DNA of 64,000 bases from Limimaricola sp. Lineage in GTDB: Bacteria; Pseudomonadota; Alphaproteobacteria; Rhodobacterales; Rhodobacteraceae. The position numbers were made by a program, and so were the translations under genes. Location of the stretch: NCBI RefSeq assembly GCF_016125575.1, contig NZ_WGLM01000002.1, forward strand, positions 855,140 through 919,139, written 5' to 3'. A model generated the notes under the pieces. It saw only the letters and a program-made list of their open reading frames with translations. It did no database searches and was not told the DNA's origin. The number at the start of each line of letters is the position of its first letter. Position 1 is the stretch's first letter. Below, in pieces: positions 50,647 to 59,922 of this stretch.

Positions 50647-51537
50647 CTATACCGCCGCGGCTCTGGTTTGGGAAGCGCGCCGCAGCCGCGCCTCGCGCAG
50701 GAAGGTGTAAAGGCCCGAGGCGACGATCACCGCCGAACCTGCAAGTGCCAGCGTATCGGGCCGTTCGCCGAAGGCGATCATCCCGATGGTGATGCCGAAA
50801 ATCAACCTTGCGTAGCGATAAGGAGCAATGACCGAGACATCGCCAAGGCGCGAGGCCGCAGTGATCGCGTAATAGGCGAAGATGCCGATGCCCAAAGCCG
50901 CCAGCAGGCGCGCGCCATCCGTCCCGTCGGGAATGACGGCGCGGTCGCCGGTCACGGCCAGCAGGAACAGCCCCGTCGGCACCAGCGTGAGAAAGCCGTA
51001 ACAGGCCAGTTGGACCGAGATCACCCGTGCAGGTACCCGGCGCGAGGCAAGATCGCGTCCGGCCAGCCCCACCGCGCCCATCACCGCGAACAATGACGCT
51101 GGCACGAAGCCCTCGCCGCCGGGCTGGACCACCAGCATCACGCCGGCGAATCCCGCCAGGATGGCCGACCAACGCCGCCAGCCGACAGGCTCGGCGAAAA
51201 ACAGCGCCGCGCCCATCGTGACCAGCAGCGGAATGGCCTGCGCAATGGCTGTGGCCGTCGAGAGTGGCGAGAAGAAGATCGCGCTGGTATAGCCGATGGT
51301 GCCGACCGCCTCGCAGCCGTTGCGGACAAGGATGGCCGGGTGCCAGAGGTCCGGGCCCAGCACCCGCGCGCCACGCAAGTGCGCCCATATCCCGAAGACC
51401 AGCGCGCCGCCGCCGCCCAATGACATCAGGATCTGGCCCAGTGGCACACCGCCTGACATCTGCTTGATGAACATGTCCTCAATGGCAAAGCCCAACATGG
51501 CCAGGACCATCAGGATGGCGCCGCGTATGTTTTCCAT
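50647..51537 (-). CDS. DMT-superfamily (EamA-type) transporter
   Basis: 296 residues. Ten hydrophobic spans in two EamA repeats (about 1-135 and 145-285). Substrate unknown. The ATG at 51537 (MENIRGAIL) is preferred over a longer frame from 51588 because it begins at the first span. Same strand as eno, 39 nt upstream of it. Confidence 0.9.
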   Translation of the reverse strand: MENIRGAILMVLAMLGFAIEDMFIKQMSGGVPLGQILMSLGGGGALVFGIWAHLRGARVLGPDLWHPAILVRNGCEAVGTIGYTSAIFFSPLSTATAIAQAIPLLVTMGAALFFAEPVGWRRWSAILAGFAGVMLVVQPGGEGFVPASLFAVMGAVGLAGRDLASRRVPARVISVQLACYGFLTLVPTGLFLLAVTGDRAVIPDGTDGARLLAALGIGIFAYYAITAASRLGDVSVIAPYRYARLIFGITIGMIAFGERPDTLALAGSAVIVASGLYTFLREARLRRASQTRAAAV

Positions 51538-51712
51538 CTGTGGACTTTCGATTGGGGCGGGTTTGCGAACCCCTATACCGACCGCCACGAAATGCGCCAG
51601 TCACCGTTTTCGCCGGACCGGTGCGCGGGGGCGACGGGGTTCCGGCGGCGCTGGTGATAGTGGCATTGCTGCTGGCCGATGCGATCTCTCGCATGGCGGG
51701 ACAACGCTTGCC

Positions 51713-52135
51713 TCAGTCGTCTTCGGAGGGCTTGAGCGGGACGCCGTAAAGTTCCAGCCGGTGTCCCATCAGCCGGTAGCCTAGCCGCTTAGCGATACGG
51801 TTCTGCAATTCTTCGATCTCGGCATCGACGAATTCCACCACTTCGCCCGAATGCATGTCGATCAGGTGGTCGTGATGGTCGCGGTCGGCCGTCTCGTAGC
51901 GGGCGCGGCCGTCGCCGAATTCGTGTTTTTCAAGGATGCCGGCTTCTTCGAAGAGCTTGACGGTACGATAAACGGTCGCGAGCGAAATCCGAGGGTCGAC
52001 GCCGACGGCGCGGTTATACAGCTCTTCGACATCGGGATGGTCGGCCGCGGCCTCAAGCACGCCGGCGATGACCCGTCGCTGATCGGTCATTCGCAGGCCC
52101 CGTGCCTCGCAGCGTGAAAGGATGGTTTCGGTCAT
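51713..52135 (-). CDS. Fur-family transcriptional regulator (Fur/Mur type)
   Basis: 140 residues. Winged-helix DNA-binding domain (1-80, ISLATVYRTVKLFEEAGIL) and dimerisation domain with the regulatory metal site DHHDHLIDMHSGEVVEF. There is no CXXC zinc pair and only one cysteine, as is usual for alphaproteobacterial Fur/Mur; the sequence does not mark it as Irr or Zur. Controls iron and/or manganese uptake. Confidence 0.9.
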   Translation of the reverse strand: MTETILSRCEARGLRMTDQRRVIAGVLEAAADHPDVEELYNRAVGVDPRISLATVYRTVKLFEEAGILEKHEFGDGRARYETADRDHHDHLIDMHSGEVVEFVDAEIEELQNRIAKRLGYRLMGHRLELYGVPLKPSEDD

Positions 52136-52223
52136 CGGCAGGGTCCCGCGTCCCCGAATTTACGTTGGAGCGGTTTAGCCCTTCGGGCGGTACGATTCCA
52201 CCGCTTTTCGCGCGCTGCCGAAA

Positions 52224-52259
52224 CGAAAACGGCGCCCCGGGTCTCCCCGAGGCGCCGTT
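52224..52259 (-). terminator. terminator of the first outer-membrane barrel gene
   Basis: 9-bp stem AACGGCGCC/GGCGCCGTT with an inner 4-bp stem, followed on the minus strand by TTTTCGTTT. 26 nt after the barrel gene stop. Confidence 0.8.
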
Positions 52260-52284
52260 GGTTGGCGTCGATCCTTCGTGCGGA

Positions 52285-52893
52285 TCAGAACTTGAACGAC
52301 AGGCCCGCGGTCACCGAGGTCAGGTCGGCATCATAGCCGGTGCCGTCGAAATCGCTGATCTTGTGCTGCAGGAACTCGGCATTGGCGAACAGCCGATCGG
52401 AGATGCGGAAATTCGCTCCGAGCCCGTAGAAGGTGCCGTTGTCAGTCGCGTCAAAGCCCGGGCCGGTGATGGAATAGTTGCCCATGCCAGCGACCGCGTA
52501 GGGCATGATCTGCCCGGCGTCGTAACCGACCTTCAGCTTCAGCAGGGTCAGGGAGTCGAGCTTGTAACCCATGTATTCCGCGGTCGTCTTGCCGTAGAAG
52601 CCTTCGCCACCCACAACAATCGAGCCCATGTCGTACATGTAGCCAGCATGCACACCGTAGAGGGTGCCGCTGATATCGGGGATCTGGTAGCGCTGGGCGA
52701 CGCCGGCGAGGCTGGCGCTGATCGTGCCGACATCTGCACCGACATAAAAGCCCGACCAATCGCTCGGCGGGGCCATGACGGGCACCGCAACAGGTTCAGG
52801 GGCCACGATGGGCGCCATACCGCCTGCAAAGGCAGCAGGGGCGACCATGACGGCCGCAAGGGCAGAGGCGAGAATGAAACGAGACTTTGCCAT
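52285..52893 (-). CDS. outer-membrane beta-barrel protein (copy 1 of 3)
   Basis: 202 residues. Signal peptide 1-24 (AAFAGG), a short Pro/Val-rich link (VAPEPVAVPVMAPP), then an eight-strand porin-like barrel (PSDWSGFYVGADVGT onward) ending in the outer-membrane targeting F (SFKF). Resembles Omp25/OmpA-like small barrels. GGAG lies 7 nt before the ATG. Very similar to copy 2, less so to copy 3. Confidence 0.88.
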   Translation of the reverse strand: MAKSRFILASALAAVMVAPAAFAGGMAPIVAPEPVAVPVMAPPSDWSGFYVGADVGTISASLAGVAQRYQIPDISGTLYGVHAGYMYDMGSIVVGGEGFYGKTTAEYMGYKLDSLTLLKLKVGYDAGQIMPYAVAGMGNYSITGPGFDATDNGTFYGLGANFRISDRLFANAEFLQHKISDFDGTGYDADLTSVTAGLSFKF

Positions 52894-53056
52894 GATAAAC
52901 TCCAATTTTGGCGATCGCTTTTAAGTGTTAACGATTCTGTTACCCGCTCTGAACCCTTTCGCGTCTTGGCGCAAGCATCCGTGAGCGATCGGTGGTCGGT
53001 TGTCATTCCGTGTTGCCGTGTTGGCGCAGCGGCCCCGTCACAGAGGGCCGGAAACG

Positions 53057-53089
53057 CAAACGGCGCCCCGGTTTTGGCCGGGGCGCCGT
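53057..53089 (-). terminator. terminator of the second barrel gene
   Basis: 12-bp stem ACGGCGCCCCGG/CCGGGGCGCCGT with 6-nt loop TTTTGG, followed on the minus strand by a short T-rich stretch (TTTGCGTTT). 37 nt after the gene stop. Confidence 0.8.
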
Positions 53090-53126
53090 CAGGCGCTGCG
53101 AAGGCGCCTTTTTGATCAGGCGTTCA

Positions 53127-53723
53127 TCAGAACTTGAACGAGACACCTGCCGACACCGAGGTGGCGTCAACGTCCACGCCGGTGCTGTCGAAATTCGTGA
53201 TCTTGTGCTGCAGGAACTCGGCGTTTGCAAAGATCCGGTCGGTGATGCGGATGTTGGCGCCGGCACCGTAGACGGTACCATTGTCGGTCGCCGCATAGCC
53301 GCCGCTGACAGTGTAGTTGCCGTATCCTGCGACGACGTAGGGCATCACGGAGCCGGCATCATAGCCCAGTTTCAGCTTGAGGATGCTGGCCGAGTCCACG
53401 TTGATACCCGATTCAGAAATCTGGGTCTGGCCATAAAAGCCCTCACCGGCCAGAACGATCGAGCCCATGTCGTACATGTACCCGGCATGGATACCGTAGA
53501 CAGTGCCCGAGATGTCGGCTGGGAAAAAGGCCGAGCTGGCGGTCGCCGTGCCGACGTCGGCACCGATGTAGAACCCCGACCAGTCACTGGGCGGTGCCAT
53601 GACCGGCACAGGCTCAACTGGCGCGGGCGGCGCCACGATGGGGGCCATGCCGCCGGCAAAAGCGGCAGGGGCGGCGAGCAGCGCCGGAAGGGCGGCTGCG
53701 AGAATAAAACGTGTCTTGGCCAT
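53127..53723 (-). CDS. outer-membrane beta-barrel protein (copy 2 of 3)
   Basis: 198 residues. Signal peptide (LLAAPAAFAGG), Pro-rich link, then a barrel nearly colinear with copy 1 (SDWSGFYIGADVGT, GTVYGIHAGYMYDMGS, ISDR-type RITDRIFANAEFLQHKI) and ending in SFKF. The ATG at 53723 matches copies 1 and 3; a longer frame to 53807 lacks a signal at its N-terminus. Confidence 0.9.
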   Translation of the reverse strand: MAKTRFILAAALPALLAAPAAFAGGMAPIVAPPAPVEPVPVMAPPSDWSGFYIGADVGTATASSAFFPADISGTVYGIHAGYMYDMGSIVLAGEGFYGQTQISESGINVDSASILKLKLGYDAGSVMPYVVAGYGNYTVSGGYAATDNGTVYGAGANIRITDRIFANAEFLQHKITNFDSTGVDVDATSVSAGVSFKF

Positions 53724-53872
53724 GTTAAGCTCCTTGTCTGTCCGGCGCGTCTTTTCGCGCGTCCATTTTAAGGTGAGCATTAACGTTTGGGTATACAACT
53801 TTGCCAACGGCCGGTTGCCGCCGTCTGTTGTGCGAATGTCACATCCATCGTGTTGGCGGTGGCGGCTTTGTC

Positions 53873-53905
53873 AGCGGCGCCTTGGCAATAAGCCAAGGCG
53901 CCGCT
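53873..53905 (-). terminator. terminator of the third barrel gene
   Basis: Perfect 14-bp stem AGCGGCGCCTTGGC/GCCAAGGCGCCGCT, 5-nt loop. 35 nt after the gene stop; no long T tract, but the stem is the strongest of the three. Confidence 0.75.
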
Positions 53906-53940
53906 GGTTAGGACCGCGTGCGGCCCGGATCGGTCGACGA

Positions 53941-54534
53941 TCAGAACTTGAACGAAACACCCGCAGTCAGCGTGTCGAGCGTTACGTCGGTGCCGGTACC
54001 GGCAAAATCGGTCGACTTGTGGCGCAGGTATTCGACATTGGCAAAGAGGTTGCTGGTCAACCGCATATCGGCGCCCACACCGTAGAGGGTGCCATTGTCG
54101 GTCGCGGCCAGCGTACCGGTGGTCGAGTAGTTGCCCACGCCCGCAGTGATGTAGGGCATGAACTGGCCCAGATCATAGCCGGCCTTGACCTTCAGCAAGC
54201 TCATCGAATCGAGCTTGTAGCCGGAATAGGACAGGTCGGTCTTTGCATAGCTTCCTTCCGCGCCAAGCACGAAGTTGCCGAGGTCGTAGTTATAACCGGC
54301 GTGGATGCCATAGACCGTGCCGGTCACGTCGGGAAACGACGCCGACTTGCCGGTGCCGGTGCCAACATCGGCACCAATGTAGAAACCGGTCCAATCGCTG
54401 GGCGGCGGTGTCATGACCGGGGCAGGGGCCACCGGTGCGGGTGTAACCACGGGCGCTGCCATGCCGCCGGCAAACGCGGCGGGCGCCGCCAGCAGGGCCG
54501 GCAGGGCGGCGAGGATGATGCGGGTCTTGATCAT
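53941..54534 (-). CDS. outer-membrane beta-barrel protein (copy 3 of 3)
   Basis: 197 residues. Same layout as copies 1 and 2 (signal peptide, Pro-rich link, barrel with SDWTGFYIGADVGTGTG, GTVYGIHAGYNYDLG and terminal SFKF) but more diverged. AAGGAG lies 7 nt upstream. Each copy has its own promoter gap and terminator, so they can be expressed separately. The group reads towards the Fur-family gene. Confidence 0.9.
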   Translation of the reverse strand: MIKTRIILAALPALLAAPAAFAGGMAAPVVTPAPVAPAPVMTPPPSDWTGFYIGADVGTGTGKSASFPDVTGTVYGIHAGYNYDLGNFVLGAEGSYAKTDLSYSGYKLDSMSLLKVKAGYDLGQFMPYITAGVGNYSTTGTLAATDNGTLYGVGADMRLTSNLFANVEYLRHKSTDFAGTGTDVTLDTLTAGVSFKF

Positions 54535-54891
54535 GAAAAACTCCTTCATGTGTTTCTGTCGCGCGCCTTCTTGCGCGTCGATCCTGTAGGTGGGCCCGCC
54601 ACCTCAAAGGTTCAAATCACGCTCTCGTGCCTTGACGCTCGCGTGCGTGAAATGAGCGTGAACCGGCCGATCCGAAAACGACGACAGGTCGCAAACCGGC
54701 AAGAAATGTCGCCAGAAGTCCTGCTTGTGTGGGTGCCAGGGAGAGAGGCGGGCGGATGCGCGGAGACTGGCAGGTCGTGATTGTCTTGCGCACCACCGGG
54801 GCGCGGCGTGGCCTTGCGGCCCGGGGACGCCCGCAGAGCTGACGGCGCGACCTTCCGTTCTCGTATCCCCAATATTTCCGAAAGCGCATCC

Positions 54892-56502
54892 ATGAGCGAA
54901 CCTGATCTGGCCGCCGTTCCGGCCGCCGACATCCTGCCTGATCCCGCTGCGCCCGTCGCCCCGCAGGCCCCCGTGCGTCCCGCGCGTGCCGGAGGCCGCG
55001 CGGCCCGCACTGCCGCCCGTGCGGCACCACTGACAGAGGCGATGCGCCCGGTACGTCCGGGCCTTTCGGGCGGGGCGTACAACCCGATGTCCGAAGCCGA
55101 CGTTCTGCGCATTCACGAGGCCGCGTTGACCGCGCTTGAGCAGATCGGCCTTGCCGACGCCCCCGAGAGCGGGGTCGAGATCCTGACCAACGCAGGTGCG
55201 ATCCTTGGCACTGACGGCCGGATCCGCTTTCCGCGCCCGCTTGTCGAGGACATGCTGGCCAAGGCCGCCCGCGACATCACGCTTTTCGCCCGCGATCCGC
55301 AGCATGACCTGCACCTGAGCGGCACGCGGGTCCATTATGGCACCGCGGGCGCCGCCGTGCATCTGGTCGATCCGCAGGCGCGGACCTATCGCGAATCCAC
55401 GGTGCAGGACGTGTTCGACGCCGCCCGCATCGTCGACCGGCTGGACAACATCCACTTCCTGCAGCGCCCGATGGTCTGCCGCGACATCGCCGATAACCGG
55501 GAGATGGACCTGAACACCGTTTATGCCTGTTGTGCGGGTACGACCAAGCATGTCGGCACCTCTTTCACCGATCCTGCCTACGTGGCCGACGCGATGGAGA
55601 TGCTGCACATGATCGCGGGCGGCGAGGCGCAATGGCGCGCGCGGCCCTTCGTGAGCAATTCCAACTGTTTCGTCGTGCCGCCGATGAAATTTGCAACCGA
55701 TGCCTGCAGGGTCATGGAACAGGTGATAGCAGGCGGTATGCCGGTGCTGTTGCTGTCGGCCGGCATGGCGGGGGCCACTGCACCCTCGACGATTGCCGGC
55801 GCAATCGTGCAGGCGGTGGCCGAGTGTCTGGCCGGCGTTGTTTATGTCAACGCCATCTCTCCCGGCTATCCGGCGATCTTTGGCACCTGGCCCTTCGGCC
55901 TAGATCTGCGGACTGGCGCGATGACCGGCGGGTCGGGCGAGCAGGCGCTGCTGACGGCGGGCTGTGCGCAGATGCATCGCTTTTATGGCCTGCCGGGTGG
56001 CGCGGCGGCGGGCATTGCGGATGCAAAACTGCCCGACATGCAGGCCGGGTGGGAGCAGATGTGCTCCAACGTGATGGCGGGTCTGGCCGGGCTGAACATG
56101 GTTTACGAGGCGGCAGGGATGCATGCGTCTCTGCTGGGGTTCTGCCTGGAATCGCTTATTCTCGGCGACGATCTGCTGGGACAGGCGATGCGCTGCGTGC
56201 GGGGGATCGAGGTTAACGACGACACGCTGGCGCTCGATACCATGCGGCAGGTCTGCCTTGGTGGCCCGAACCATTATCTGGGTGCCGACCAGACCTTGAG
56301 CCGGATGCAGTCCGACCATGTCTATCCGCGCACGGCAGATCGTTATTCGCCCAAGGAATGGGTGGAAAAGGGCAAGCCCGATCTTGTGACCAACGCAACG
56401 GCTCGCAAAGAGGCGATCCTGGCGCAGCCCTCTGCCGCAGCCTTTGACCCGGTGACGGATGCGGCAATCCGGTCCCGGTTCCGCATTCACCTGCCGCGCT
56501 GA
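54892..56502 (+). CDS. MttB-like trimethylamine/quaternary-amine methyltransferase family protein
   Basis: 536 residues. COG5598-type methyltransferase barrel (about 60-530) preceded by an Ala/Pro/Arg-rich N-terminal tail of about 50 residues. No in-frame amber codon interrupts it, so it is of the non-pyrrolysine class, whose known members demethylate glycine betaine, proline betaine or carnitine using a corrinoid protein. No corrinoid protein gene is adjacent. The ATG at 54892 is used; earlier frames run through the divergent promoter region. Confidence 0.85.
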   Translation: MSEPDLAAVPAADILPDPAAPVAPQAPVRPARAGGRAARTAARAAPLTEAMRPVRPGLSGGAYNPMSEADVLRIHEAALTALEQIGLADAPESGVEILTNAGAILGTDGRIRFPRPLVEDMLAKAARDITLFARDPQHDLHLSGTRVHYGTAGAAVHLVDPQARTYRESTVQDVFDAARIVDRLDNIHFLQRPMVCRDIADNREMDLNTVYACCAGTTKHVGTSFTDPAYVADAMEMLHMIAGGEAQWRARPFVSNSNCFVVPPMKFATDACRVMEQVIAGGMPVLLLSAGMAGATAPSTIAGAIVQAVAECLAGVVYVNAISPGYPAIFGTWPFGLDLRTGAMTGGSGEQALLTAGCAQMHRFYGLPGGAAAGIADAKLPDMQAGWEQMCSNVMAGLAGLNMVYEAAGMHASLLGFCLESLILGDDLLGQAMRCVRGIEVNDDTLALDTMRQVCLGGPNHYLGADQTLSRMQSDHVYPRTADRYSPKEWVEKGKPDLVTNATARKEAILAQPSAAAFDPVTDAAIRSRFRIHLPR

Positions 56503-56523
56503 AATCCCGCGGCCAAGAACAGA

Positions 56524-57621
56524 TCAGGCGGTGTCAGGCCGGCTGATCGTGCCGCCCGAGACGGCTGCGGCAACGCCCGTGGTCCCTCGGCACGAGGTGG
56601 GAAGGCCGCGCATGACCCGCACTGCGAGATAGGCGAAGGCCTGTGCCTCGATCATATCGCCATCAAGGCCCGCCTCTTCGACCGGTGCGACAGGACAGTC
56701 GAGGCCCGCGGCCAGCATCGCCATCAACGTGGCGTTGTGCCTCCCGCCGCCGGTGACCAGCAGGCGTGCAGGCGGGGCAGGGCAATGTTCCATCGCGCGC
56801 ACCACCGCCATGGCCGCACATGCTGTCAGGGTGGCCGCCGCATCGGCATCGGACAGCGCGGCCACGTCATCCTGCAAAGCCGCAAAACTATCGCGGTCAA
56901 GCGATTTGGGCGGCATGCGCAGGAAATACGGGCCGGCCAGAAAGCGTTCCAGAACTGCATCCGAAACATGGCCGGTCTCGGCCAGCGCGCCGTTGCGGTC
57001 ACAAGGCAGGTTGCGGCGGCGGCGCATCAGGTCGTCGATTGGGGCGTTGGCGGGGCCGGTATCGAAGGCCAGCAGGGCGCCTTCGTCCTGCGGCCGGGCG
57101 CGGGACGGATCGATCCATGTCAGGTTGCCGACGCCGCCGAGGTTCAGAAAGGCGATCGGCCGCGTCTCGCCCAGCCAGCGCGCCAACGCGAAATGGTAGA
57201 ACGGTGCCAGCGGCGCGCCTTCGCCGCCCAAGGCGACATCGGCACTGCGAAAATCCCACACGACAGGCAGGTTCAGACGTGACGCCAGCGCCGCACCATC
57301 GCCCAGTTGATGCGTGCCGCGGCCGTGCGGATCATGGGCAAGCGTCTGGCCGTGGAAGCCGACAAGGTCGATCCCATCGAACCCCGAGAGGACAGCGACA
57401 TGCGCGCGGATCAGGACCCGACCCGCGCGCGCCAGATCGGCGCCAGGCCATTTGCCCAAAGCCGCGCGCAACGTCGTGCGTTCGGACGCTGTATAGGGGC
57501 GATAGGCACTGGGGCCGAAACCGCCGATCCGCTCGCCATCCGTGATCAGTACCGCCGCATCCACCCCGTCCAGCGAGGTGCCCGACATTGCGCCAAGCGC
57601 TGTCAACATGTCCGTCTTCAT
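56524..57621 (-). CDS. anmK: anhydro-N-acetylmuramic acid kinase
   Basis: 365 residues. Phosphorylates and opens anhMurNAc from recycled peptidoglycan. ASKHA fold with [15 protein letters not shown] at the N-terminus, [12 protein letters not shown] and [15 protein letters not shown]. Reads away from tyrS across a 77-bp gap and converges with the methyltransferase gene. Confidence 0.96.
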   Translation of the reverse strand: MKTDMLTALGAMSGTSLDGVDAAVLITDGERIGGFGPSAYRPYTASERTTLRAALGKWPGADLARAGRVLIRAHVAVLSGFDGIDLVGFHGQTLAHDPHGRGTHQLGDGAALASRLNLPVVWDFRSADVALGGEGAPLAPFYHFALARWLGETRPIAFLNLGGVGNLTWIDPSRARPQDEGALLAFDTGPANAPIDDLMRRRRNLPCDRNGALAETGHVSDAVLERFLAGPYFLRMPPKSLDRDSFAALQDDVAALSDADAAATLTACAAMAVVRAMEHCPAPPARLLVTGGGRHNATLMAMLAAGLDCPVAPVEEAGLDGDMIEAQAFAYLAVRVMRGLPTSCRGTTGVAAAVSGGTISRPDTA

Positions 57622-57698
57622 CTGGGGTTCAACATCCGCTTTCCCTGCGCTCGCACGGCCCTTATAGACTGCGCCCAGCCAAACCCAAGGACAAGCCG

Positions 57699-58952
57699 AT
57701 GACCTACCACCCCAAATCCGAATTCATGACCGTCATGATGGAGCGCGGGTTCCTTGCCGACTGCACCGATTACCAGGGGCTGGACGAGGCGATGTCCAAG
57801 GGCGTGGTGCCGGCCTATATCGGATTCGATGCCACGGCGTCGTCGCTGCACGTGGGCAGCCTGATCCAGATCATGATGCTGCGCTGGCTGCAGAAGACGG
57901 GCGGAAAGCCAATCACGCTGATGGGCGGGGGCACCACGAAGGTGGGCGACCCGTCGTTCCGCGCCGACGAACGGCCGCTGTTGAGCCCCGAACAGATCGA
58001 CGCCAACATCGCCGGCATCCGCAAGGTTTTTGCCGCCTATATCGACTATTCGGACGCGCCCAACGGGGCGCTGATGCTCAACAACGCCGAATGGCTGGAC
58101 GACCTGAACTACCTCGATTTCCTGCGCGACATCGGGCGGCATTTCAGCATCAACCGGATGCTGTCCTTCGACAGCGTCAAGAGCCGCCTCGACCGGGAAC
58201 AAAGCCTGTCGTTCCTCGAATTCAACTACATGATCCTGCAGGCTTACGACTTCCTTGAGTTGAACCGCCGCTATGGCTGCCTGTTGCAGATGGGCGGGTC
58301 GGACCAGTGGGGCAATATCGTCAACGGCATCGACCTGACCCGCCGGGTGCTGGACCATGAAATCTACGGCCTGACCTCGCCGCTTTTGACCACCAGCGAC
58401 GGGCGCAAGATGGGCAAGAGCGCGGCCGGCGCGGTCTGGCTGAATGCCGACCTGCTGAGCCCCTACGCGTTCTGGCAGTTCTGGCGCAACACCACCGATG
58501 CCGATACCGGGCGGTTCCTGAAGCTTTACACCGAACTGCCCGTTGCCGAATGCGACCGGCTGGGCGCGCTGGAAGGCTCGGAGATCAACGCGGCGAAGAT
58601 CATCCTCGCCAACGAGGTCACTGCGATGCTGCACGGGGCCGAGGCGGCAGCGGCGGCCGAGGCGACCGCGCGTGAGGTGTTCGAGAAGGGCGGGGTGGGC
58701 GACGACCTGCCGACCCTGACGCTGAGCGCTGACGAGGTTGCGGGCGGCATCTCTGTCGTGCAGCTGATCGTGCGGGCGGGGCTGGCGGCCAGCGGCAAGG
58801 AGGCCAAGCGGCTGATCGCCGACAACGGCGCGCGGCTGGACGACGCGCCGCTGACCGATGCAGGGCTGATGCTGGATGCCGCGGCGCTGGCCAGCCCGGT
58901 GAAGCTGTCGGCGGGCAAGAAGCGCCACGCGCTGGTGCAACTGGCGGGATGA
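57699..58952 (+). CDS. tyrS: tyrosine--tRNA ligase
   Basis: 417 residues. Charges tRNA-Tyr. Class I motifs SLHVGSL (HIGH-like, about residue 49) and [11 protein letters not shown] (KMSKS-like, near 235), with an S4-like C-terminal domain (about 345-410). Start at 57699 with AAGGACA upstream. Confidence 0.97.
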   Translation: MTYHPKSEFMTVMMERGFLADCTDYQGLDEAMSKGVVPAYIGFDATASSLHVGSLIQIMMLRWLQKTGGKPITLMGGGTTKVGDPSFRADERPLLSPEQIDANIAGIRKVFAAYIDYSDAPNGALMLNNAEWLDDLNYLDFLRDIGRHFSINRMLSFDSVKSRLDREQSLSFLEFNYMILQAYDFLELNRRYGCLLQMGGSDQWGNIVNGIDLTRRVLDHEIYGLTSPLLTTSDGRKMGKSAAGAVWLNADLLSPYAFWQFWRNTTDADTGRFLKLYTELPVAECDRLGALEGSEINAAKIILANEVTAMLHGAEAAAAAEATAREVFEKGGVGDDLPTLTLSADEVAGGISVVQLIVRAGLAASGKEAKRLIADNGARLDDAPLTDAGLMLDAAALASPVKLSAGKKRHALVQLAG

Positions 58953-58957
58953 CGGCG

Positions 58958-58977
58958 GCCGTCCCCACGGGGACGGC
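58958..58977 (+). terminator. terminator-like hairpin after tyrS
   Basis: 8-bp stem GCCGTCCC/GGGACGGC with loop CACG, right after the tyrS stop. The T-rich stretch that follows is offset, so strength is uncertain. Confidence 0.6.
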
Positions 58978-59052
58978 GCGCAACATTCTGATTTTAAAAT
59001 AGAAAATAGCTAGCGGGTTGCGGACAGGCAAAATGGCCGTGTCGGACCGGCC

Positions 59053-59400
59053 TCAGACCGCCGCGGTGACGATGATCTCGACCTTGTAGTCAGGCGTGGC
59101 CAGCTTGGCCTCGCCCGTCCAGCGCGCGGGGCAGTGGCCCTGGGGCACCCATGCGTCCCATTCGGCATTCATCGCGCCGAAGTCGGCCATGTCGGCGAGC
59201 CAGATCTGCGCAGTCAACATCCGCGTCTTGTCGGTGCCTGCGAGGGCCAACAGACGGTCTACCTCGGCCAGCACGGCGCGGGTCTGCTCGGCCACCGGCG
59301 CGCTGGGTGTGCCAACCTGACCCGCCAGATAGACGATGCCGCCATGCACCACCGCTTGGCTCATCCGGGTGCCGGTCTCGTATCGGGTGATGTCTGGCAT
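59053..59400 (-). CDS. RidA/YjgF-family protein
   Basis: 115 residues. Trimeric chorismate-mutase-like fold; RidA members deaminate reactive enamine/imine intermediates. Segments YLAGQVGTPSAPVAEQ, TRMLTAQIWLADM and CPARWTGEAKLATPDYKVEI, with the carboxylate-binding arginine in CPARWTG. Belongs to a Rid subgroup rather than archetypal RidA. Confidence 0.9.
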   Translation of the reverse strand: MPDITRYETGTRMSQAVVHGGIVYLAGQVGTPSAPVAEQTRAVLAEVDRLLALAGTDKTRMLTAQIWLADMADFGAMNAEWDAWVPQGHCPARWTGEAKLATPDYKVEIIVTAAV

Positions 59401-59716
59401 GGGATTCTCCTTGTCTGCCGGTTTCCCAGACCTCCTAGCCGAGGGCAGGACGCGACGCTAGCGCCGTTAAGCGCCGTCGTCTCCCTTCATGTCTGGCCCC
59501 TTACACGTCGCTTGATCTTCCCGTCGTGCCCAGATGGTTCGAGCGGTGCCGTCGTCCGCCCGGATATGGTGACAGCGTCAAACCGGTCACCAGGACAGAG
59601 CGTTTCAACGCTCGCCAACACTTGTGCCACCACTCACCTTATCCGGCCTCACTCCGAATTGGGTGATCCAGTCGAGGCCGCCTTTTCGCTGCAGGAATTA
59701 ATTCCGCACAAAAAAC

Positions 59717-59737
59717 TCGATCAATTTCGTTGATCGA
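59717..59737. promoter_or_regulatory. inverted repeat TCGATCAA-N5-TTGATCGA
   Basis: Perfect 8-bp arms with a 5-nt spacer, 186 nt before the first gene of the fibre cluster. A possible operator; the regulator is unknown. Confidence 0.45.
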
Positions 59738-59787
59738 ACGACACCGAAATGTCCAATGAATTACCCATGGATAGCCCGTATCAGCAC

Positions 59788-59810
59788 CGGAATACCCAAC
59801 AGGTATTCCG
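59788..59810. promoter_or_regulatory. inverted repeat CGGAATACC-N5-GGTATTCCG
   Basis: Perfect 9-bp arms with a 5-nt spacer. The half-element GGTATTC recurs in the same orientation at 59845-59851, giving three half-sites in about 60 nt, as for a cooperative regulator. Confidence 0.5.
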
Positions 59811-59922
59811 AATGTCCTAAAGTATATCGCAATCCAGCATCAGGGGTATTCGAAGGATAAGTCGACTTGCGGACCATTTATCGCCAAATGGAGTCTCGGA
59901 ATTAAGAGGGGCCCGCAAGATC

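Larger units (their letters stand above)
59401..59922. other. AT-richer control region before the fibre cluster
   Basis: 522 nt without a supported gene, with lower GC than its surroundings, especially from 59690. It holds two inverted repeats with 5-nt spacers (59717-59737 and 59788-59810) and a third GGTATTC half-element at 59845. Confidence 0.7.

Noticed and set aside
54892..56502. Pyrrolysine-containing trimethylamine methyltransferase
   Set aside because: The reading frame is uninterrupted and has no in-frame TAG before its end.
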